From Streptococcus sp. LQJ-218 (GTDB lineage: Bacteria; Bacillota; Bacilli; Lactobacillales; Streptococcaceae), in NCBI RefSeq assembly GCF_003428885.1, contig NZ_QQRU01000003.1, forward strand, positions 62,001 to 126,000: DNA of 64,000 bases, in the 5' to 3' direction. The translations under genes and the position numbers were made by a program. Every line of letters begins with the position of its first letter. The stretch's first letter is position 1. Below, piece by piece: positions 1 to 8,815 of the stretch. The notes beneath the pieces are model-generated. The model saw nothing but the letters and a program-made list of their open reading frames with translations, did not search any database and was not told where the DNA came from.

Positions 1-427
1 GTCTCCATTCCTTATGTTTTTTTGTAAACTGGACAATCACACGAGCTAGCATGAGAATATAGGATATCTTCATAAACTCTGACGGTTGAAACAAGGTGAT
101 TCCATTTACTGAAATCCAGTTTTTAGCACCCGTAGATGCAACTAAGCTTGGATTATAAAAGACAATAGGTAAGACCATAAGACCTAAACCTAAAATATAT
201 AGAAAGGGGGTCACCTTCCAAAGAAATTCAGTATTAAAGAGCATGACCACAAAACCAATCACAAGCCCCAAGGCAATCCATGCGACTTGCTGCCCTAAAA
301 TGGGCAAAATATTATTTGGATAATCATGACTAACGGCTATATAAATAGCCACCACGCCAATAACCAGTAGAAAAAATACTGGCAAGAGCAAACTATAATC
401 GACTCTAGAGTCGAGAGAACGTTTCAT
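1..427 (-). CDS. rodA: RodA-type SEDS peptidoglycan polymerase, N-terminal part
   Basis: The gene runs off the left edge of the window, so only about the first 142 codons are present. The start MKRSLDSRVDYSLLL is read from the ATG at 425-427. Four or more hydrophobic segments are visible, followed by the motif STGAKNW and the sequence GITLFQPSEFMK, both typical of the RodA/FtsW/SpoVE (SEDS) family. These are multi-pass glycosyltransferases that polymerise glycan strands with a class B PBP; RodA serves peripheral or lateral wall growth. RodA is preferred to FtsW because of the short N-terminus and close resemblance to remembered pneumococcal RodA. The gene starts 37 bases after the dinG stop on the same strand. 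Confidence 0.85.
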   Translation of the reverse strand, partial: MKRSLDSRVDYSLLLPVFFLLVIGVVAIYIAVSHDYPNNILPILGQQVAWIALGLVIGFVVMLFNTEFLWKVTPFLYILGLGLMVLPIVFYNPSLVASTGAKNWISVNGITLFQPSEFMKISYILMLARVIVQFTKKHKEWR

Positions 428-463
428 ATATACTAACCTTATACTTTCATACTATACTATTTA

Positions 464-2914
464 TCAAACTTCATTTAAAAATGTATCAATAGCCTCATCA
501 ACTTCGGATTGAGAGACGGTTTTAACAGTCGCTTCTTTTGCTAGAGAAGTCACAATTTGTTTGCCATATCGCTTTCCGACAATCCTCCTATCCAAAATAA
601 GAGTTAAGGTACGTTGGTGTTCCCGTCGCATACTTCTTCCCAAAGCTTGCTTTAAACGAATAATGGCCATTGGCAATTGATAATCATAAAAGGCATTTTT
701 TCCTTCTTGATTCAGTTCCTGATTAATCTTTTTCGTCAAGGGCTCTTGAGGATTTTGGAAAGGAAGTCTTGGTATAACTTGAATCACAAAAGGATGACTT
801 GAAAAATCCACTCCCTCCCAGAAACTTCCTGCACCAAGCAGAATTTGTTGTTCACCTTTTTCAAAGCGTTTCTTAAGCTGATAAACATCCCCATTTTTAT
901 ACTGGGCTAAGTGACTTACAGGAAGCATATCTGAAACTGCTAGAAGCATGTCTTTAGCGGTAAAGAGAACTAAGATCGGTTGTTGGAAAGCTTGAACATC
1001 CATCAGCAAATTAGCTACCTCTTTGGCGTAAACTTCTAAGGAGGTTTCTGTCACCAGAGGAAAATCTTCGACTAAGATCACTTCTTGCTCCTGTTTTCCT
1101 CGAGCTTCAATCTTGACAAATTTGGCTTCAGGATAGCCTAGAAGGTCTGCCAAAGAAACTTTCTGACTAATCTCAAGAGTGGCTGACACTCCCAAAACTT
1201 GACATGAATTAGGTATTAAAGAAGATAGAAGAATACGACCTGATTTTGTAGAAGAAATCTGAATTTTCTTTTGACTCGTTTCAGTTGCTTCAAGCCAGTA
1301 ATCTCGTTCAGCTGTAAAATAGCGAACCAGCTTCTCAAAGCCTCCTACTTCTAATTCTGAGAAGTACTGATGGAGATTGGCCAGAGAATCTAAGATAGTT
1401 TTCCTAGATTTTCCAGACTGAAATTGTTCTATCAAGTAGAGACACTCAAAGCGAATACTTTCTAGTATTCGTTGCTGAACCATATTTTGCTCCTCCAGTA
1501 AAGCCTTATCAAGCAAATCGATAATAGACTGGATATCGTGAGTCTCTTGAAGCAGATTTTCTAGAGCCAACAAAATCTTTTGAACTTCATCAATAATCAA
1601 TAAACGGTCGCTGACAAATTCAGGATTATCTTCCAGTCTGGTTACAAGATAGGCATGATTGGTCACTAAAAGCTTGCAAGTTTGTGCCCTTTCTTGACTA
1701 CGTTTCCAAAAATCTTCCGTCACAAATAAGCTTTCAGATGATAAATTCCCATCATGACGAAGGTCTTTTAGAAAATGTTGGTAACGGTAAAGTTGCCCGA
1801 TTTCATCCAAATCTCCTGTCTCTGTCTCAGTCAGCCAGACCAAGAGTTGCATCTTAAAGCGTCTAAATAAACGATTTTCATCATTTTCCTGCAAGGAACG
1901 ATAAAAGGAATCCAGCTTCAAATAATTTTGTGGTCCCTTTAAGCTATGAATATCTGTATGGAACACTTCCTTGAGACGTTTACCTTCTTCTTCCATGATT
2001 TGATTTTGAAGAATCTTTGTCGGAACACTAAGAACAATTTGACGCTCTTTGGCTTGAGATAAAGCGGGTAAGAGATAGCCATAGGTTTTTCCAATCCCTG
2101 TCGGCGCTTGAATCAGAGAGACAGGCTCATCTTTTAATAGCAAGCCAACCTCTTTAGCAAAACTTTCTTGTCGTTCCCTCGCTTCAAGATTCAACAAAGA
2201 AATATTTTTAGAAAAATCTTGCGATAGTTTTCGTGGCTCCAGGGGAGCTACAGTTTTCTTGAAATAGAGTCCTTGAACTTCTACCAAGTTTGGAGCACTC
2301 AGGATAGATTGACTGCTATAAATTTCTTCAATAACTAGGTAGGACTCATATAAGAGAGCGTCAGCCATTTCCAGCAAGCGTTCCAAGAGACCTTTCGGAA
2401 GCTGGGTCATCTTTTCTCGTAAAAAAAGAAGTAATTCTGCAGTAGCTTGGGCATCTGAAAGGGCTGTATGAGCGTGTTTTAGAGAAATTCCTAATTCTCG
2501 ACACAATATCGGTAAGCTATATTTTTCCAGTTCAGGGAAAAATACCTGGGCCAATTCGACTGTGTCAACACGGGGATTTCTTAGCTCATAGCCTTCAAAA
2601 AATAAATTTTCGGCTAAGAGATTAGCATCAAACTGAACATTATGAGCTACAAAAATCCCATCCTCCAACAAGTCAAAAATTTTTCTAGCAACTTGCGAAA
2701 AATCAGGTGCTTGGGCCAGACGTTGGTCAGTTATCCCTGTCAATTCTTTAATATGAGCATCCAAAGGTTCGTGGGGATTGACATCCGTCGTATAGTGATC
2801 GACGATTTTTCCGTCCTCAATCACGACAATTCCCACTTGGATAATTTTAGCTTTACTACCTGTGCTAGTTGCCTCTAAATCAACCACAACATAGCGATTA
2901 CCAATCGTTTTCAT
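464..2914 (-). CDS. dinG: DinG-family exonuclease/helicase
   Basis: The protein has 816 residues. The N-terminal ~170 residues form a DEDD 3'-5' exonuclease domain, with VVDLEAT near residue 11, HNVQFDANL near 90 and HTALSDAQAT near 148. The rest is a superfamily 2 helicase, with Walker A PTGIGKT near 270, a DEVQ box (IIDEVQ) near 442 and the motif VI-like ALGRSMRR near the C-terminus. This exonuclease-helicase fusion is the usual Firmicute form of DinG. I see no four-cysteine iron-sulfur cluster of the E. coli type in the helicase part. The expected role is processing DNA or DNA-RNA structures during repair. It lies directly upstream of rodA. Confidence 0.9.
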   Translation of the reverse strand: MKTIGNRYVVVDLEATSTGSKAKIIQVGIVVIEDGKIVDHYTTDVNPHEPLDAHIKELTGITDQRLAQAPDFSQVARKIFDLLEDGIFVAHNVQFDANLLAENLFFEGYELRNPRVDTVELAQVFFPELEKYSLPILCRELGISLKHAHTALSDAQATAELLLFLREKMTQLPKGLLERLLEMADALLYESYLVIEEIYSSQSILSAPNLVEVQGLYFKKTVAPLEPRKLSQDFSKNISLLNLEARERQESFAKEVGLLLKDEPVSLIQAPTGIGKTYGYLLPALSQAKERQIVLSVPTKILQNQIMEEEGKRLKEVFHTDIHSLKGPQNYLKLDSFYRSLQENDENRLFRRFKMQLLVWLTETETGDLDEIGQLYRYQHFLKDLRHDGNLSSESLFVTEDFWKRSQERAQTCKLLVTNHAYLVTRLEDNPEFVSDRLLIIDEVQKILLALENLLQETHDIQSIIDLLDKALLEEQNMVQQRILESIRFECLYLIEQFQSGKSRKTILDSLANLHQYFSELEVGGFEKLVRYFTAERDYWLEATETSQKKIQISSTKSGRILLSSLIPNSCQVLGVSATLEISQKVSLADLLGYPEAKFVKIEARGKQEQEVILVEDFPLVTETSLEVYAKEVANLLMDVQAFQQPILVLFTAKDMLLAVSDMLPVSHLAQYKNGDVYQLKKRFEKGEQQILLGAGSFWEGVDFSSHPFVIQVIPRLPFQNPQEPLTKKINQELNQEGKNAFYDYQLPMAIIRLKQALGRSMRREHQRTLTLILDRRIVGKRYGKQIVTSLAKEATVKTVSQSEVDEAIDTFLNEV

Positions 2915-3060
2915 TATAAAGAATTATACCAAAAAAAGGGCCATTTGGCACCTACAAACATGGGATAATTTTCAAACTCAAAGAGATCACTTTTCTTAAA
3001 AACTCCATCAAACAGAGCATCCTAGCCTGATGATTTTTTAAAAAAGGTGAAGAAATAAGA

Positions 3061-3100
3061 AAAATTGAGAGAAGAAATGTCTGCACCTTCCTTCTCTCAA
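3061..3100 (-). terminator. Terminator of the U32 gene
   Basis: TTGAGAGAAG and CTTCTCTCAA form a 10-bp stem. On the minus strand it is followed by TTTTTCTT. It lies just downstream of the U32 gene stop. Confidence 0.75.
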
Positions 3101-3113
3101 CTATCCATTTACT

Positions 3114-4043
3114 TTATTTAACCATGTCAGGATCGTAGTCATAAAATCCTGTATCAAGGAAACGATTTTTAGGGTGTAATTTACGCACTTCTTCATCCAG
3201 CAAGAAGGCTTGGTCATGGCTAAAGTTACCCTCTTGAGTCAAGCTACGTGCTTGGATAAAGAGTTTTGCAATCTCAACAAAGTTCTGACCAGGAGTGTAG
3301 AGCCCTTCTAGTTTCCAGTGAGTAAAACCATGCTCTACTAATTCTGTCAATTTAGTCATCAAATCAAGGTCATTGTTGGCAAAGATGTGGGTACCATGAT
3401 TGTCTTCAAAAATGGAATAGTGGCTCTCTGGGTCACTTGGCTCAGCCAAGAAGAGGTCACGCTTGCGCGTTTTTTCATCATCGATATGCGTAAAATTATA
3501 GTAGTTTTGCAAGAGCGGACGTTTGGAATGGTGAATAACACTAGCACCATACACCAAAACTTCAGCAGGAATTTCCAAAATCTCTGACATTTTGAAAAGT
3601 TCAGCTGATGGAATTTCACGCGCCAAAACAGCTTCAGACGCACCAGCCTTTTGTCCCCAGAAGTTAATCTGACGACTGCTAGTTACCATAGTCGAAGCAT
3701 CATAGATGGTTTTAAAGGAATAACCATCGCGATTGACCACGTAAAAGACACCCGCATCTCCTACTGTAATATAGTCTGTTTTGATTTCTTCCAAGAAATC
3801 TAAGAAAGGCTTGATACGGTCCATCATATCTTGGTGCATGAGGGCATTGACTGCAACAATCAATTCCTTACCAGCGTCATGAACTAGCTTAGCGATTTCA
3901 CGCAATTGGTCATGACTAAAGGTTGTTGGCAGACGAAGGCCAAAATCTTTCTCACCGACATAGATACGGTCTACGCCTGCTTCGAGAAGTTGTTTAACTT
4001 GTTCAATACTTTCAGCAGTTGCTGTAATGATAATCTTTTCCAT
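3114..4043 (-). CDS. U32-family protein, TrhP1/YrrN-like
   Basis: A 309-residue protein of the peptidase U32 family (TIM-barrel type). The N-terminus has the family pattern of a beta strand followed by EAGVDRIYVGEKDFGLRL. The central region VYGASVIHHSKRPLLQNYYN sits where family members with an iron-sulfur cluster carry cysteines. I find no cysteine in this protein, which matches the short TrhP1 (YrrN) subfamily rather than TrhP2 or YegQ. In Bacillus, TrhP1 and TrhP2 act in prephenate-dependent hydroxylation of tRNA U34, so a tRNA-modification role is more likely than proteolysis. No TrhP2 gene is adjacent here. The gene is single, with its own terminator. Confidence 0.75.
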   Translation of the reverse strand: MEKIIITATAESIEQVKQLLEAGVDRIYVGEKDFGLRLPTTFSHDQLREIAKLVHDAGKELIVAVNALMHQDMMDRIKPFLDFLEEIKTDYITVGDAGVFYVVNRDGYSFKTIYDASTMVTSSRQINFWGQKAGASEAVLAREIPSAELFKMSEILEIPAEVLVYGASVIHHSKRPLLQNYYNFTHIDDEKTRKRDLFLAEPSDPESHYSIFEDNHGTHIFANNDLDLMTKLTELVEHGFTHWKLEGLYTPGQNFVEIAKLFIQARSLTQEGNFSHDQAFLLDEEVRKLHPKNRFLDTGFYDYDPDMVK

Positions 4044-4123
4044 AAGAAAAATTATACCATATTTCTCAAAAATCAGCTATGAATACTGGGAGTTTTCTAA
4101 AAAGTCAAAGTCATTTTTAAAGT

Positions 4124-4241
4124 TTATACTCAATGAAAATCAAAGAGCAAACTAGGAAGCTAACCGTAGGCTGCTCAAAATACTGTTTTGAGGTTGCAGA
4201 TGGAAGTTGACGTAGTTTGAAGAGATTTTCGAAGAGTATTA
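4124..4241. repeat. BOX element, short copy
   Basis: It begins with the boxC end TATACTCAATGAAAATCAAA and ends with the boxA end GATTTTCGAAGAGTATTA. The middle is short and keeps only part of boxB (CTGTTTTGAGGTTGCAGATG). BOX repeats are characteristic of S. pneumoniae and close relatives. This one lies between the U32 gene and hrtA. Confidence 0.9.
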
Positions 4242-4282
4242 CAATCAAAAAGTGAACAGTAACCAGTACCGTTCACTTTATT

Positions 4283-4963
4283 TTATGCATGTGTTTTTTC
4301 AACTAGGTGGCCATCATTCATAACATAAACACGGTCAACCTTATCAAGAAGGCGTGTATCATGTGTAATCATGACAACTCCTCTACCTTGTTCGTGGGCA
4401 ATAGCGGCCAACATCTCCGTTACTTGGTAGGCACGCTGGGTATCCAGACTAGCTGTTGGCTCGTCTGCAAGCACGATACTTGGATTGTTATAAAGTGCTC
4501 TAGCAATTGCAGCCCGTTGACGTTCTCCACCTGATAAAGACTTGGGATACTGATCTTGTACCTTTTCTAAATCCAACAAGTCAAATAACTCTTTTCGATC
4601 ACTTTTACTCTTTTTTCCTTTGTCCAGTCTGTCAACCAAATCCAGCTGTTCCTTTACAGTAAGAAAAGGAATTAAGTTAGAAGCCTGAAGAATGAAGCCA
4701 AACTCTCTAAAACGGAGATCTGTTTTCTCCTTCTCCGTCAAACTTCCTGTTTCCTTCCCCTTTACCAAAATCTTTCCACTCGATGCTTCCTGAAGTTGTC
4801 CTAGAGTCGTTAGAAAGGTCGTCTTTCCAGATCCTGAAGGCCCAACGATAGCCACGAACTCTCCTGCATTTAGCTGAAAATTCGTCTCATGCAGGGCAAC
4901 GACTTTCATCTTTCCTTCCCCGTAGGTTTTTGTCACTTGAGTCATTTCAATCAATGCTGTCAT
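4283..4963 (-). CDS. ABC transporter ATPase, HrtA-like
   Basis: A 226-residue ATP-binding subunit of the MacB/LolD-like class. Walker A is GPSGSGKT near residue 42, the signature is LSGGERQR, and the Walker B region is IVLADEPTASLD. An upstream start is possible, but the ATG at 4961-4963 has AAGGAG seven bases ahead, so I use it. It follows its permease with 13 bases between stop and start. Together with HrtB-like features of the permease this suggests export of haem or another hydrophobic compound from the membrane. The haem assignment rests on family resemblance only, since no HssRS or HrtR regulator is adjacent. Confidence 0.7.
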   Translation of the reverse strand: MTALIEMTQVTKTYGEGKMKVVALHETNFQLNAGEFVAIVGPSGSGKTTFLTTLGQLQEASSGKILVKGKETGSLTEKEKTDLRFREFGFILQASNLIPFLTVKEQLDLVDRLDKGKKSKSDRKELFDLLDLEKVQDQYPKSLSGGERQRAAIARALYNNPSIVLADEPTASLDTQRAYQVTEMLAAIAHEQGRGVVMITHDTRLLDKVDRVYVMNDGHLVEKTHA

Positions 4964-4976
4964 ACTATTCTCCTTA

Positions 4977-6032
4977 TCATTCTGCAATCGCAGTAATCGG
5001 GTCCACCTTTAGCAAGCGTGGAAGTGAAATGACACCACCTAGAAGGGCCATCAAGGAAATTATCAAGCTTAGGACAGAATAGGCTATCCAACTTGGGTAG
5101 AAAAAGAAGGTAGCTGGTAAGACTAAAATCACTCCACCAATAGCCAGCAAGGCTAAAGCAATCCCCATACCAGCTAGGAGGAAGATTTGACAAAACAGAG
5201 ACCATACAATGGTTTTGATCTGTATTCCCTGAGCTCGCATTATTCCATAAAGTCCTAGTTTTTGGATGGTAATGATATAAACAAATATACCCACAATCAA
5301 GCCTGTAATGACAAACATAGCAAGAATCATTCCTGAAAATACATTAACCTGAGGTGTGTAACCAGGAATTTTCGATATCATTTTTGGAATAGAAATCTGT
5401 TTCAGTCCATCGCCAGCCACTTCTATATCATTTTTCAATACCAAGGCAGAGATGGAACGATTGGCTTTCAAGGTTCCTTGTAAGGTCCAATAAGTTGTCA
5501 GACTCGTAAAGACAACAGGCTCAGTGAAAAATTTATTTCCTTGAGTCAGGCCTACAATCTTGTAACCTGTCTCACTTCCATTCAGCTGAATGGCATCACC
5601 TAGCTTCATTCCATAATTCTCAAAGGACTGATCCACGACAACCTCATCATCTTCTTCGGGATAACGACCCTCCGTCAAACTAGGTGAGATAAAAGCGTTC
5701 CAGTCTTGAGCAAAGATAGAAACATTAACTTTTTCACTACCATCAACTAAATTGGTTACAGCGAACATATAGCCCAATGGAGCAGCCTCTTCTGAACTCT
5801 TATCCTTGTAGTCCTTTTCAGGAATAAAGGATGCTGTCAAGTTATCATTTGCGTAGTCAGATAAAACCACACCCGTCGCTTGCCAATTATCAATAGCAGC
5901 TCGGTTGTTTCGCACAAGACCAAGAGCTAAACTGGTCATAAAAAAGACCATGAAAGCGATAAGAAAAATGGTAGTTAAAATCAAACTATATCGAAGTTTG
6001 TTTTGTAATATTTCTTTGATAGCAAGATACAT
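4977..6032 (-). CDS. ABC transporter permease, HrtB/DevC-like (FtsX superfamily)
   Basis: A 351-residue permease starting MYLAIKEILQNKLRYSL, chosen because AAAGGAG precedes that ATG. It has one N-terminal membrane helix, a ~200-residue extracytoplasmic region, then three C-terminal helices ending in DPITAIAE. This FtsX/MacB-like layout and the N-terminal pattern resemble remembered HrtB haem-efflux permeases of Lactococcus. It is first in a two-gene operon with the ATPase. A strong promoter lies about 220 bases upstream, giving a leader of nearly 200 bases. Other DevC-type exporters are an alternative reading. Confidence 0.65.
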   Translation of the reverse strand: MYLAIKEILQNKLRYSLILTTIFLIAFMVFFMTSLALGLVRNNRAAIDNWQATGVVLSDYANDNLTASFIPEKDYKDKSSEEAAPLGYMFAVTNLVDGSEKVNVSIFAQDWNAFISPSLTEGRYPEEDDEVVVDQSFENYGMKLGDAIQLNGSETGYKIVGLTQGNKFFTEPVVFTSLTTYWTLQGTLKANRSISALVLKNDIEVAGDGLKQISIPKMISKIPGYTPQVNVFSGMILAMFVITGLIVGIFVYIITIQKLGLYGIMRAQGIQIKTIVWSLFCQIFLLAGMGIALALLAIGGVILVLPATFFFYPSWIAYSVLSLIISLMALLGGVISLPRLLKVDPITAIAE

Positions 6033-6256
6033 GCTTATCTCCTTTAACGTTTCCAAGAGGTATCAATCAGACACCCCACTACTATAAAAATAGGAGACAG
6101 AAAATCTGTCTCTGTATTCAAAACAAATCTCACTAATTACATTAAATAAAATCAAGAAAATAATGAAATAAATTTTCGTAAAAAAATCATTTAGTAGCTT
6201 TATTTCCTTGCGAATATAAGTAATTATGAATATTAATAAGTATTTGCTGTCCATCC

Positions 6257-6285
6257 ATCTTATCATTTTCACATTATCGTGTCAA
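6257..6285 (-). promoter_or_regulatory. Promoter of the HrtBA-like operon
   Basis: On the minus strand TTGACA (6280-6285) and TAAGAT (6257-6262) are spaced by 17 bases. The spacer starts with an imperfect inverted repeat (ACAC-GATAA-TGTG) that might be a repressor site. The leader to the ATG at 6032 is long and shows no clear riboswitch fold by eye. Confidence 0.6.
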
Positions 6286-6389
6286 GAAAAGTTATTTTGA
6301 AAAGGGACCTTATTCTTTTTGTAACCTTTCTGTAATAATTCTCTGCTGAAAAAATGATAAAATAGGTATGTGCTGTTAAGGAGAGAATA

Positions 6390-6677
6390 ATGCCCGTAAG
6401 AAAATTACAATCCTATGAGATAGACCATCAAGAAGAATTAAACCATCAGGTTCCTCGCTATCAAGCTTATACACCTGAAGAGCAATCTGATGCCAACCTC
6501 AAGGAAATCCTATTTTTTGTTAATATCGCTGTTTTTTGTATTTGTGTTGCTATCTTTAGTTTTATCTTTTTAGCATTAAAATTATCAACTGCTCTTGCCT
6601 TTGTTGCAGCAATCGGATCCAGTTTACTTGTCTTAAAAGTACAACGATCTATTATCAAACGAAAACGTAGAAGATAA
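6390..6677 (+). CDS. DUF3270-like small membrane protein
   Basis: A 95-residue protein. The first ~50 residues are hydrophilic and the rest carries two hydrophobic segments (ILFFVNIAVFCICVAIFSFIF and STALAFVAAIGSSLLVL), followed by a basic tail KRKRRR. It resembles the streptococcal DUF3270 family of unknown function. The start has AAGGAGAG seven bases upstream. It is the only plus-strand gene in the first 22 kb and converges on ciaH, sharing a terminator with it. Confidence 0.7.
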   Translation: MPVRKLQSYEIDHQEELNHQVPRYQAYTPEEQSDANLKEILFFVNIAVFCICVAIFSFIFLALKLSTALAFVAAIGSSLLVLKVQRSIIKRKRRR

Positions 6678-6679
6678 AT

Positions 6680-6716
6680 CCAAAATATCGCCCCAGCTGG
6701 AGCGATATTTTTATTT
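6680..6716. terminator. Bidirectional terminator between DUF3270 gene and ciaH
   Basis: AAATATCGC and GCGATATTT flank CCAGCTGG in a strong stem. T-runs follow on both strands. It serves the two converging genes and ends inside the last codons of ciaH. Confidence 0.8.
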
Positions 6717-8045
6717 TTTCTTTTTAGATGGTGTCTGAATGGCAATCTTCACTTCAAAGATTGTTCCTTTTGGTTTGTTATCTTTAACAGTAATGCTTCC
6801 TTTTAAGGCATCTACAATTTGCTTAGCTAGGGATAAACCTAAACCAAAGCCACCTTTTTGACGGGTTCTAGCCTTATCCACTCGATAAAATCGATCAAAG
6901 ATTTTCTTCTTATCTTCTGCGGAAATACCGACTCCATTATCAGAAACAAGTAAATACAGATTTCGATCAGTCGCTGAAATCATAAAATCAATTTCACCAT
7001 CCTCCTCGGTATATTTGATAGCATTATCAAATAGGATGGTCATTAGTTGTTTTAAAAGAAGCTGATCTGTGACAATCGTTCGATGGATCCGATTTTCAAA
7101 ACGGAAGACACGGTCATTTTCAGAAGCAATCATCTCATAGTTTGTGAAAGTCGTATTAAAAAAACTGGTTGGAACTTCTGCAAGTTCAGGCTTAATACCA
7201 TCATCTCTACGAGCTAAATTCAACAAGTTTGTCGTCAAAAAACGCATATTTCGGACTTCTTCCAAACTAGACGCAATACTTTCACTTACATCCATAATGG
7301 TTGCTTCTGGCTTACGAAAAAGGGTCTCTAAGCGATTTTGCAGAACTGCAAGTGGGGTCCGTAACTCATGACTAGCATTTTCCACGAAAGACTGTTGCTT
7401 CTGCATGCTCTCAAGCAAAGGCCGAACACTGACTCTAGCTAGATAGAGACTGGCGAGCAAAGACAGAATCCAGAAACTAGCCATCACAATCACAATCAAT
7501 TGCTCATGCTTTTGACTGGCTTGCTCCAACTGACTGGTATTAATCAAGACAGCTGCATACTTGATATTGGTTGAAACCGAACTAATATTGGTTTCCATCA
7601 AAATCATGCGATAAATTTCTTCTTGTCCATAGCTATTAAAAACTTGAATCTGATAGATATGTCCTAGTTCTTTTTTTTCTAACTTAATCTTATCCAATCC
7701 CAGAAATCGGTTTCCAGAAAGGAGTTGGGTAAAATTCTTATCAAAAAGAATAACCTCTGTATTGGAACTAACATTGGGTTTTACATCAGTCTTGCTAGTA
7801 TCTGTAGCAGCATTCTCTAAATCTTTAATCTCTTCTGTTGCCCTATTTATAGCAAGCTGAATAACTGCTTGAGGATTTTCACTCAGTCCATGAAGCTTAT
7901 CATCCACCGAAGTATAAAGACTCGAATGCATAACCTGTAAAATAATCAAGGTCATGGTAGAGAAAATCAGAGTGAAGACACCAAAGTTGCGGATAAAATA
8001 ACTAAAGTCATCCGCATACCATGTTTTTTTTAATTTACTGAACAT
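6711..8045 (-). CDS. ciaH: Sensor histidine kinase CiaH
   Basis: A 444-residue membrane kinase. Membrane helices lie near residues 22-42 and 185-205 and flank an extracytoplasmic sensor region. The dimerisation box contains the phospho-acceptor histidine in [18 protein letters not shown]-binding boxes follow: N in [13 protein letters not shown]1 in VSDNGVGIS, and the G2 region [14 protein letters not shown]. Length and sequence match pneumococcal CiaH. The system controls competence, beta-lactam tolerance and small csRNAs in pneumococcus. It overlaps ciaR by 11 bases, so the two are translationally linked. Confidence 0.95.
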   Translation of the reverse strand: MFSKLKKTWYADDFSYFIRNFGVFTLIFSTMTLIILQVMHSSLYTSVDDKLHGLSENPQAVIQLAINRATEEIKDLENAATDTSKTDVKPNVSSNTEVILFDKNFTQLLSGNRFLGLDKIKLEKKELGHIYQIQVFNSYGQEEIYRMILMETNISSVSTNIKYAAVLINTSQLEQASQKHEQLIVIVMASFWILSLLASLYLARVSVRPLLESMQKQQSFVENASHELRTPLAVLQNRLETLFRKPEATIMDVSESIASSLEEVRNMRFLTTNLLNLARRDDGIKPELAEVPTSFFNTTFTNYEMIASENDRVFRFENRIHRTIVTDQLLLKQLMTILFDNAIKYTEEDGEIDFMISATDRNLYLLVSDNGVGISAEDKKKIFDRFYRVDKARTRQKGGFGLGLSLAKQIVDALKGSITVKDNKPKGTIFEVKIAIQTPSKKKK

Positions 8046-8709
8046 CTTTTAAAATATACCCAACACTACGCAAGGTTTGCAAATTCTCTGCAAAAGTGGT
8101 TCCTTTTAATTTCTTACGGACTTTTGAAACATAGACTTCGACAACTGAAATCGTTGTGTCACTATCAAATCCCCATAGACGATCAAAAATCTGAGTCTTA
8201 GGCAAAATAACATTTTGATTTTGAAGGAAATAAACTAGTAAATCGAACTCTTTCCCCAGCAATTCGACTGGAGTATCTTCGACTTTAACGGTATTGGTTG
8301 ACAAATTAACTACAATATTTCCATAAGTCAAGGTGTTTTCATTAAATTTACCTGAACGTTTGAGAAGGGCTTGAATCCGCATTTTGAGTTCTTCTAGGTA
8401 GAAAGGTTTGGTCAGATAATCATCCGCTCCCAGTTCAAATCCATGTCCCTTGTCATCCAAACTTTCCTTGGCAGTCATGATCAGAACTGGAGTCGTAATT
8501 CCCTTTTCACGCAATTCTTTCAAGACTTGGAAGCCATTTTTTTCAGGCAACATCAAATCGAGCAAAATCAAGTCATAGACGCCACTCTCAGCTTCGTAGA
8601 GACCTTCTTCCCCATCAAATACCTGCATGACATCCGCAAAATCGTCTAAAAAGTCAAATACCGAATTTGACAGGCCTAGGTCATCCTCAACCAATAAGAT
8701 TTTTATCAT
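8035..8709 (-). CDS. ciaR: Response regulator CiaR
   Basis: A 224-residue OmpR/PhoB-type regulator. The receiver domain has the acidic pair VEDD near residue 8 and the phospho-acceptor aspartate in LILLDLMLP near 50. A winged-helix DNA-binding domain follows, with [15 protein letters not shown] and [12 protein letters not shown]. The ATG at 8707-8709 has AAGGAGGAG upstream and gives the known CiaR length; an upstream in-frame ATG is unlikely. It is first in the ciaRH operon. A CiaR-like half site overlaps its promoter, consistent with autoregulation. Confidence 0.95.
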   Translation of the reverse strand: MIKILLVEDDLGLSNSVFDFLDDFADVMQVFDGEEGLYEAESGVYDLILLDLMLPEKNGFQVLKELREKGITTPVLIMTAKESLDDKGHGFELGADDYLTKPFYLEELKMRIQALLKRSGKFNENTLTYGNIVVNLSTNTVKVEDTPVELLGKEFDLLVYFLQNQNVILPKTQIFDRLWGFDSDTTISVVEVYVSKVRKKLKGTTFAENLQTLRSVGYILKDVQ

Positions 8710-8733
8710 GAGAAACTCCTCCTTATTAAAACC

Positions 8734-8755
8734 ATTATACCAAATTTGCCTTAAA
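8734..8755 (-). promoter_or_regulatory. ciaRH promoter with partial CiaR box
   Basis: On the minus strand TATAAT lies at 8734-8739. Upstream is TTTAAG (8750-8755), five bases, then TTTGGT (8739-8744), against the known CiaR pattern of two TTAAG-type half sites spaced by five. One half is intact and the other degenerate. The -35 region is poor, which suits activator dependence. Confidence 0.5.
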
Positions 8756-8756
8756 A

Positions 8757-8799
8757 AAAACTCAACTCTCTGCATTTTACATGAGATAGCTGAGTTTTC
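8757..8799 (-). terminator. pepN terminator
   Basis: On the minus strand AAAACTCAGCT pairs with AGTTGAGTTTT across a ~20-base loop and is followed by more T. It sits between pepN and the ciaRH promoter and overlaps the promoter's -35 region. Confidence 0.7.
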
Positions 8800-8815
8800 T
8801 TTTATTTAGTCTTAA

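Noticed and set aside
2642..2878. 78-codon plus-strand frame inside dinG
   Set aside because: It is antisense to the exonuclease domain, has no ribosome site and no recognisable composition of a real protein.
6063..6272. 69-codon minus-strand frame upstream of the HrtBA-like genes
   Set aside because: It lies in the leader after the promoter, has low-complexity AT-rich content and no ribosome site. I treat it as leader.
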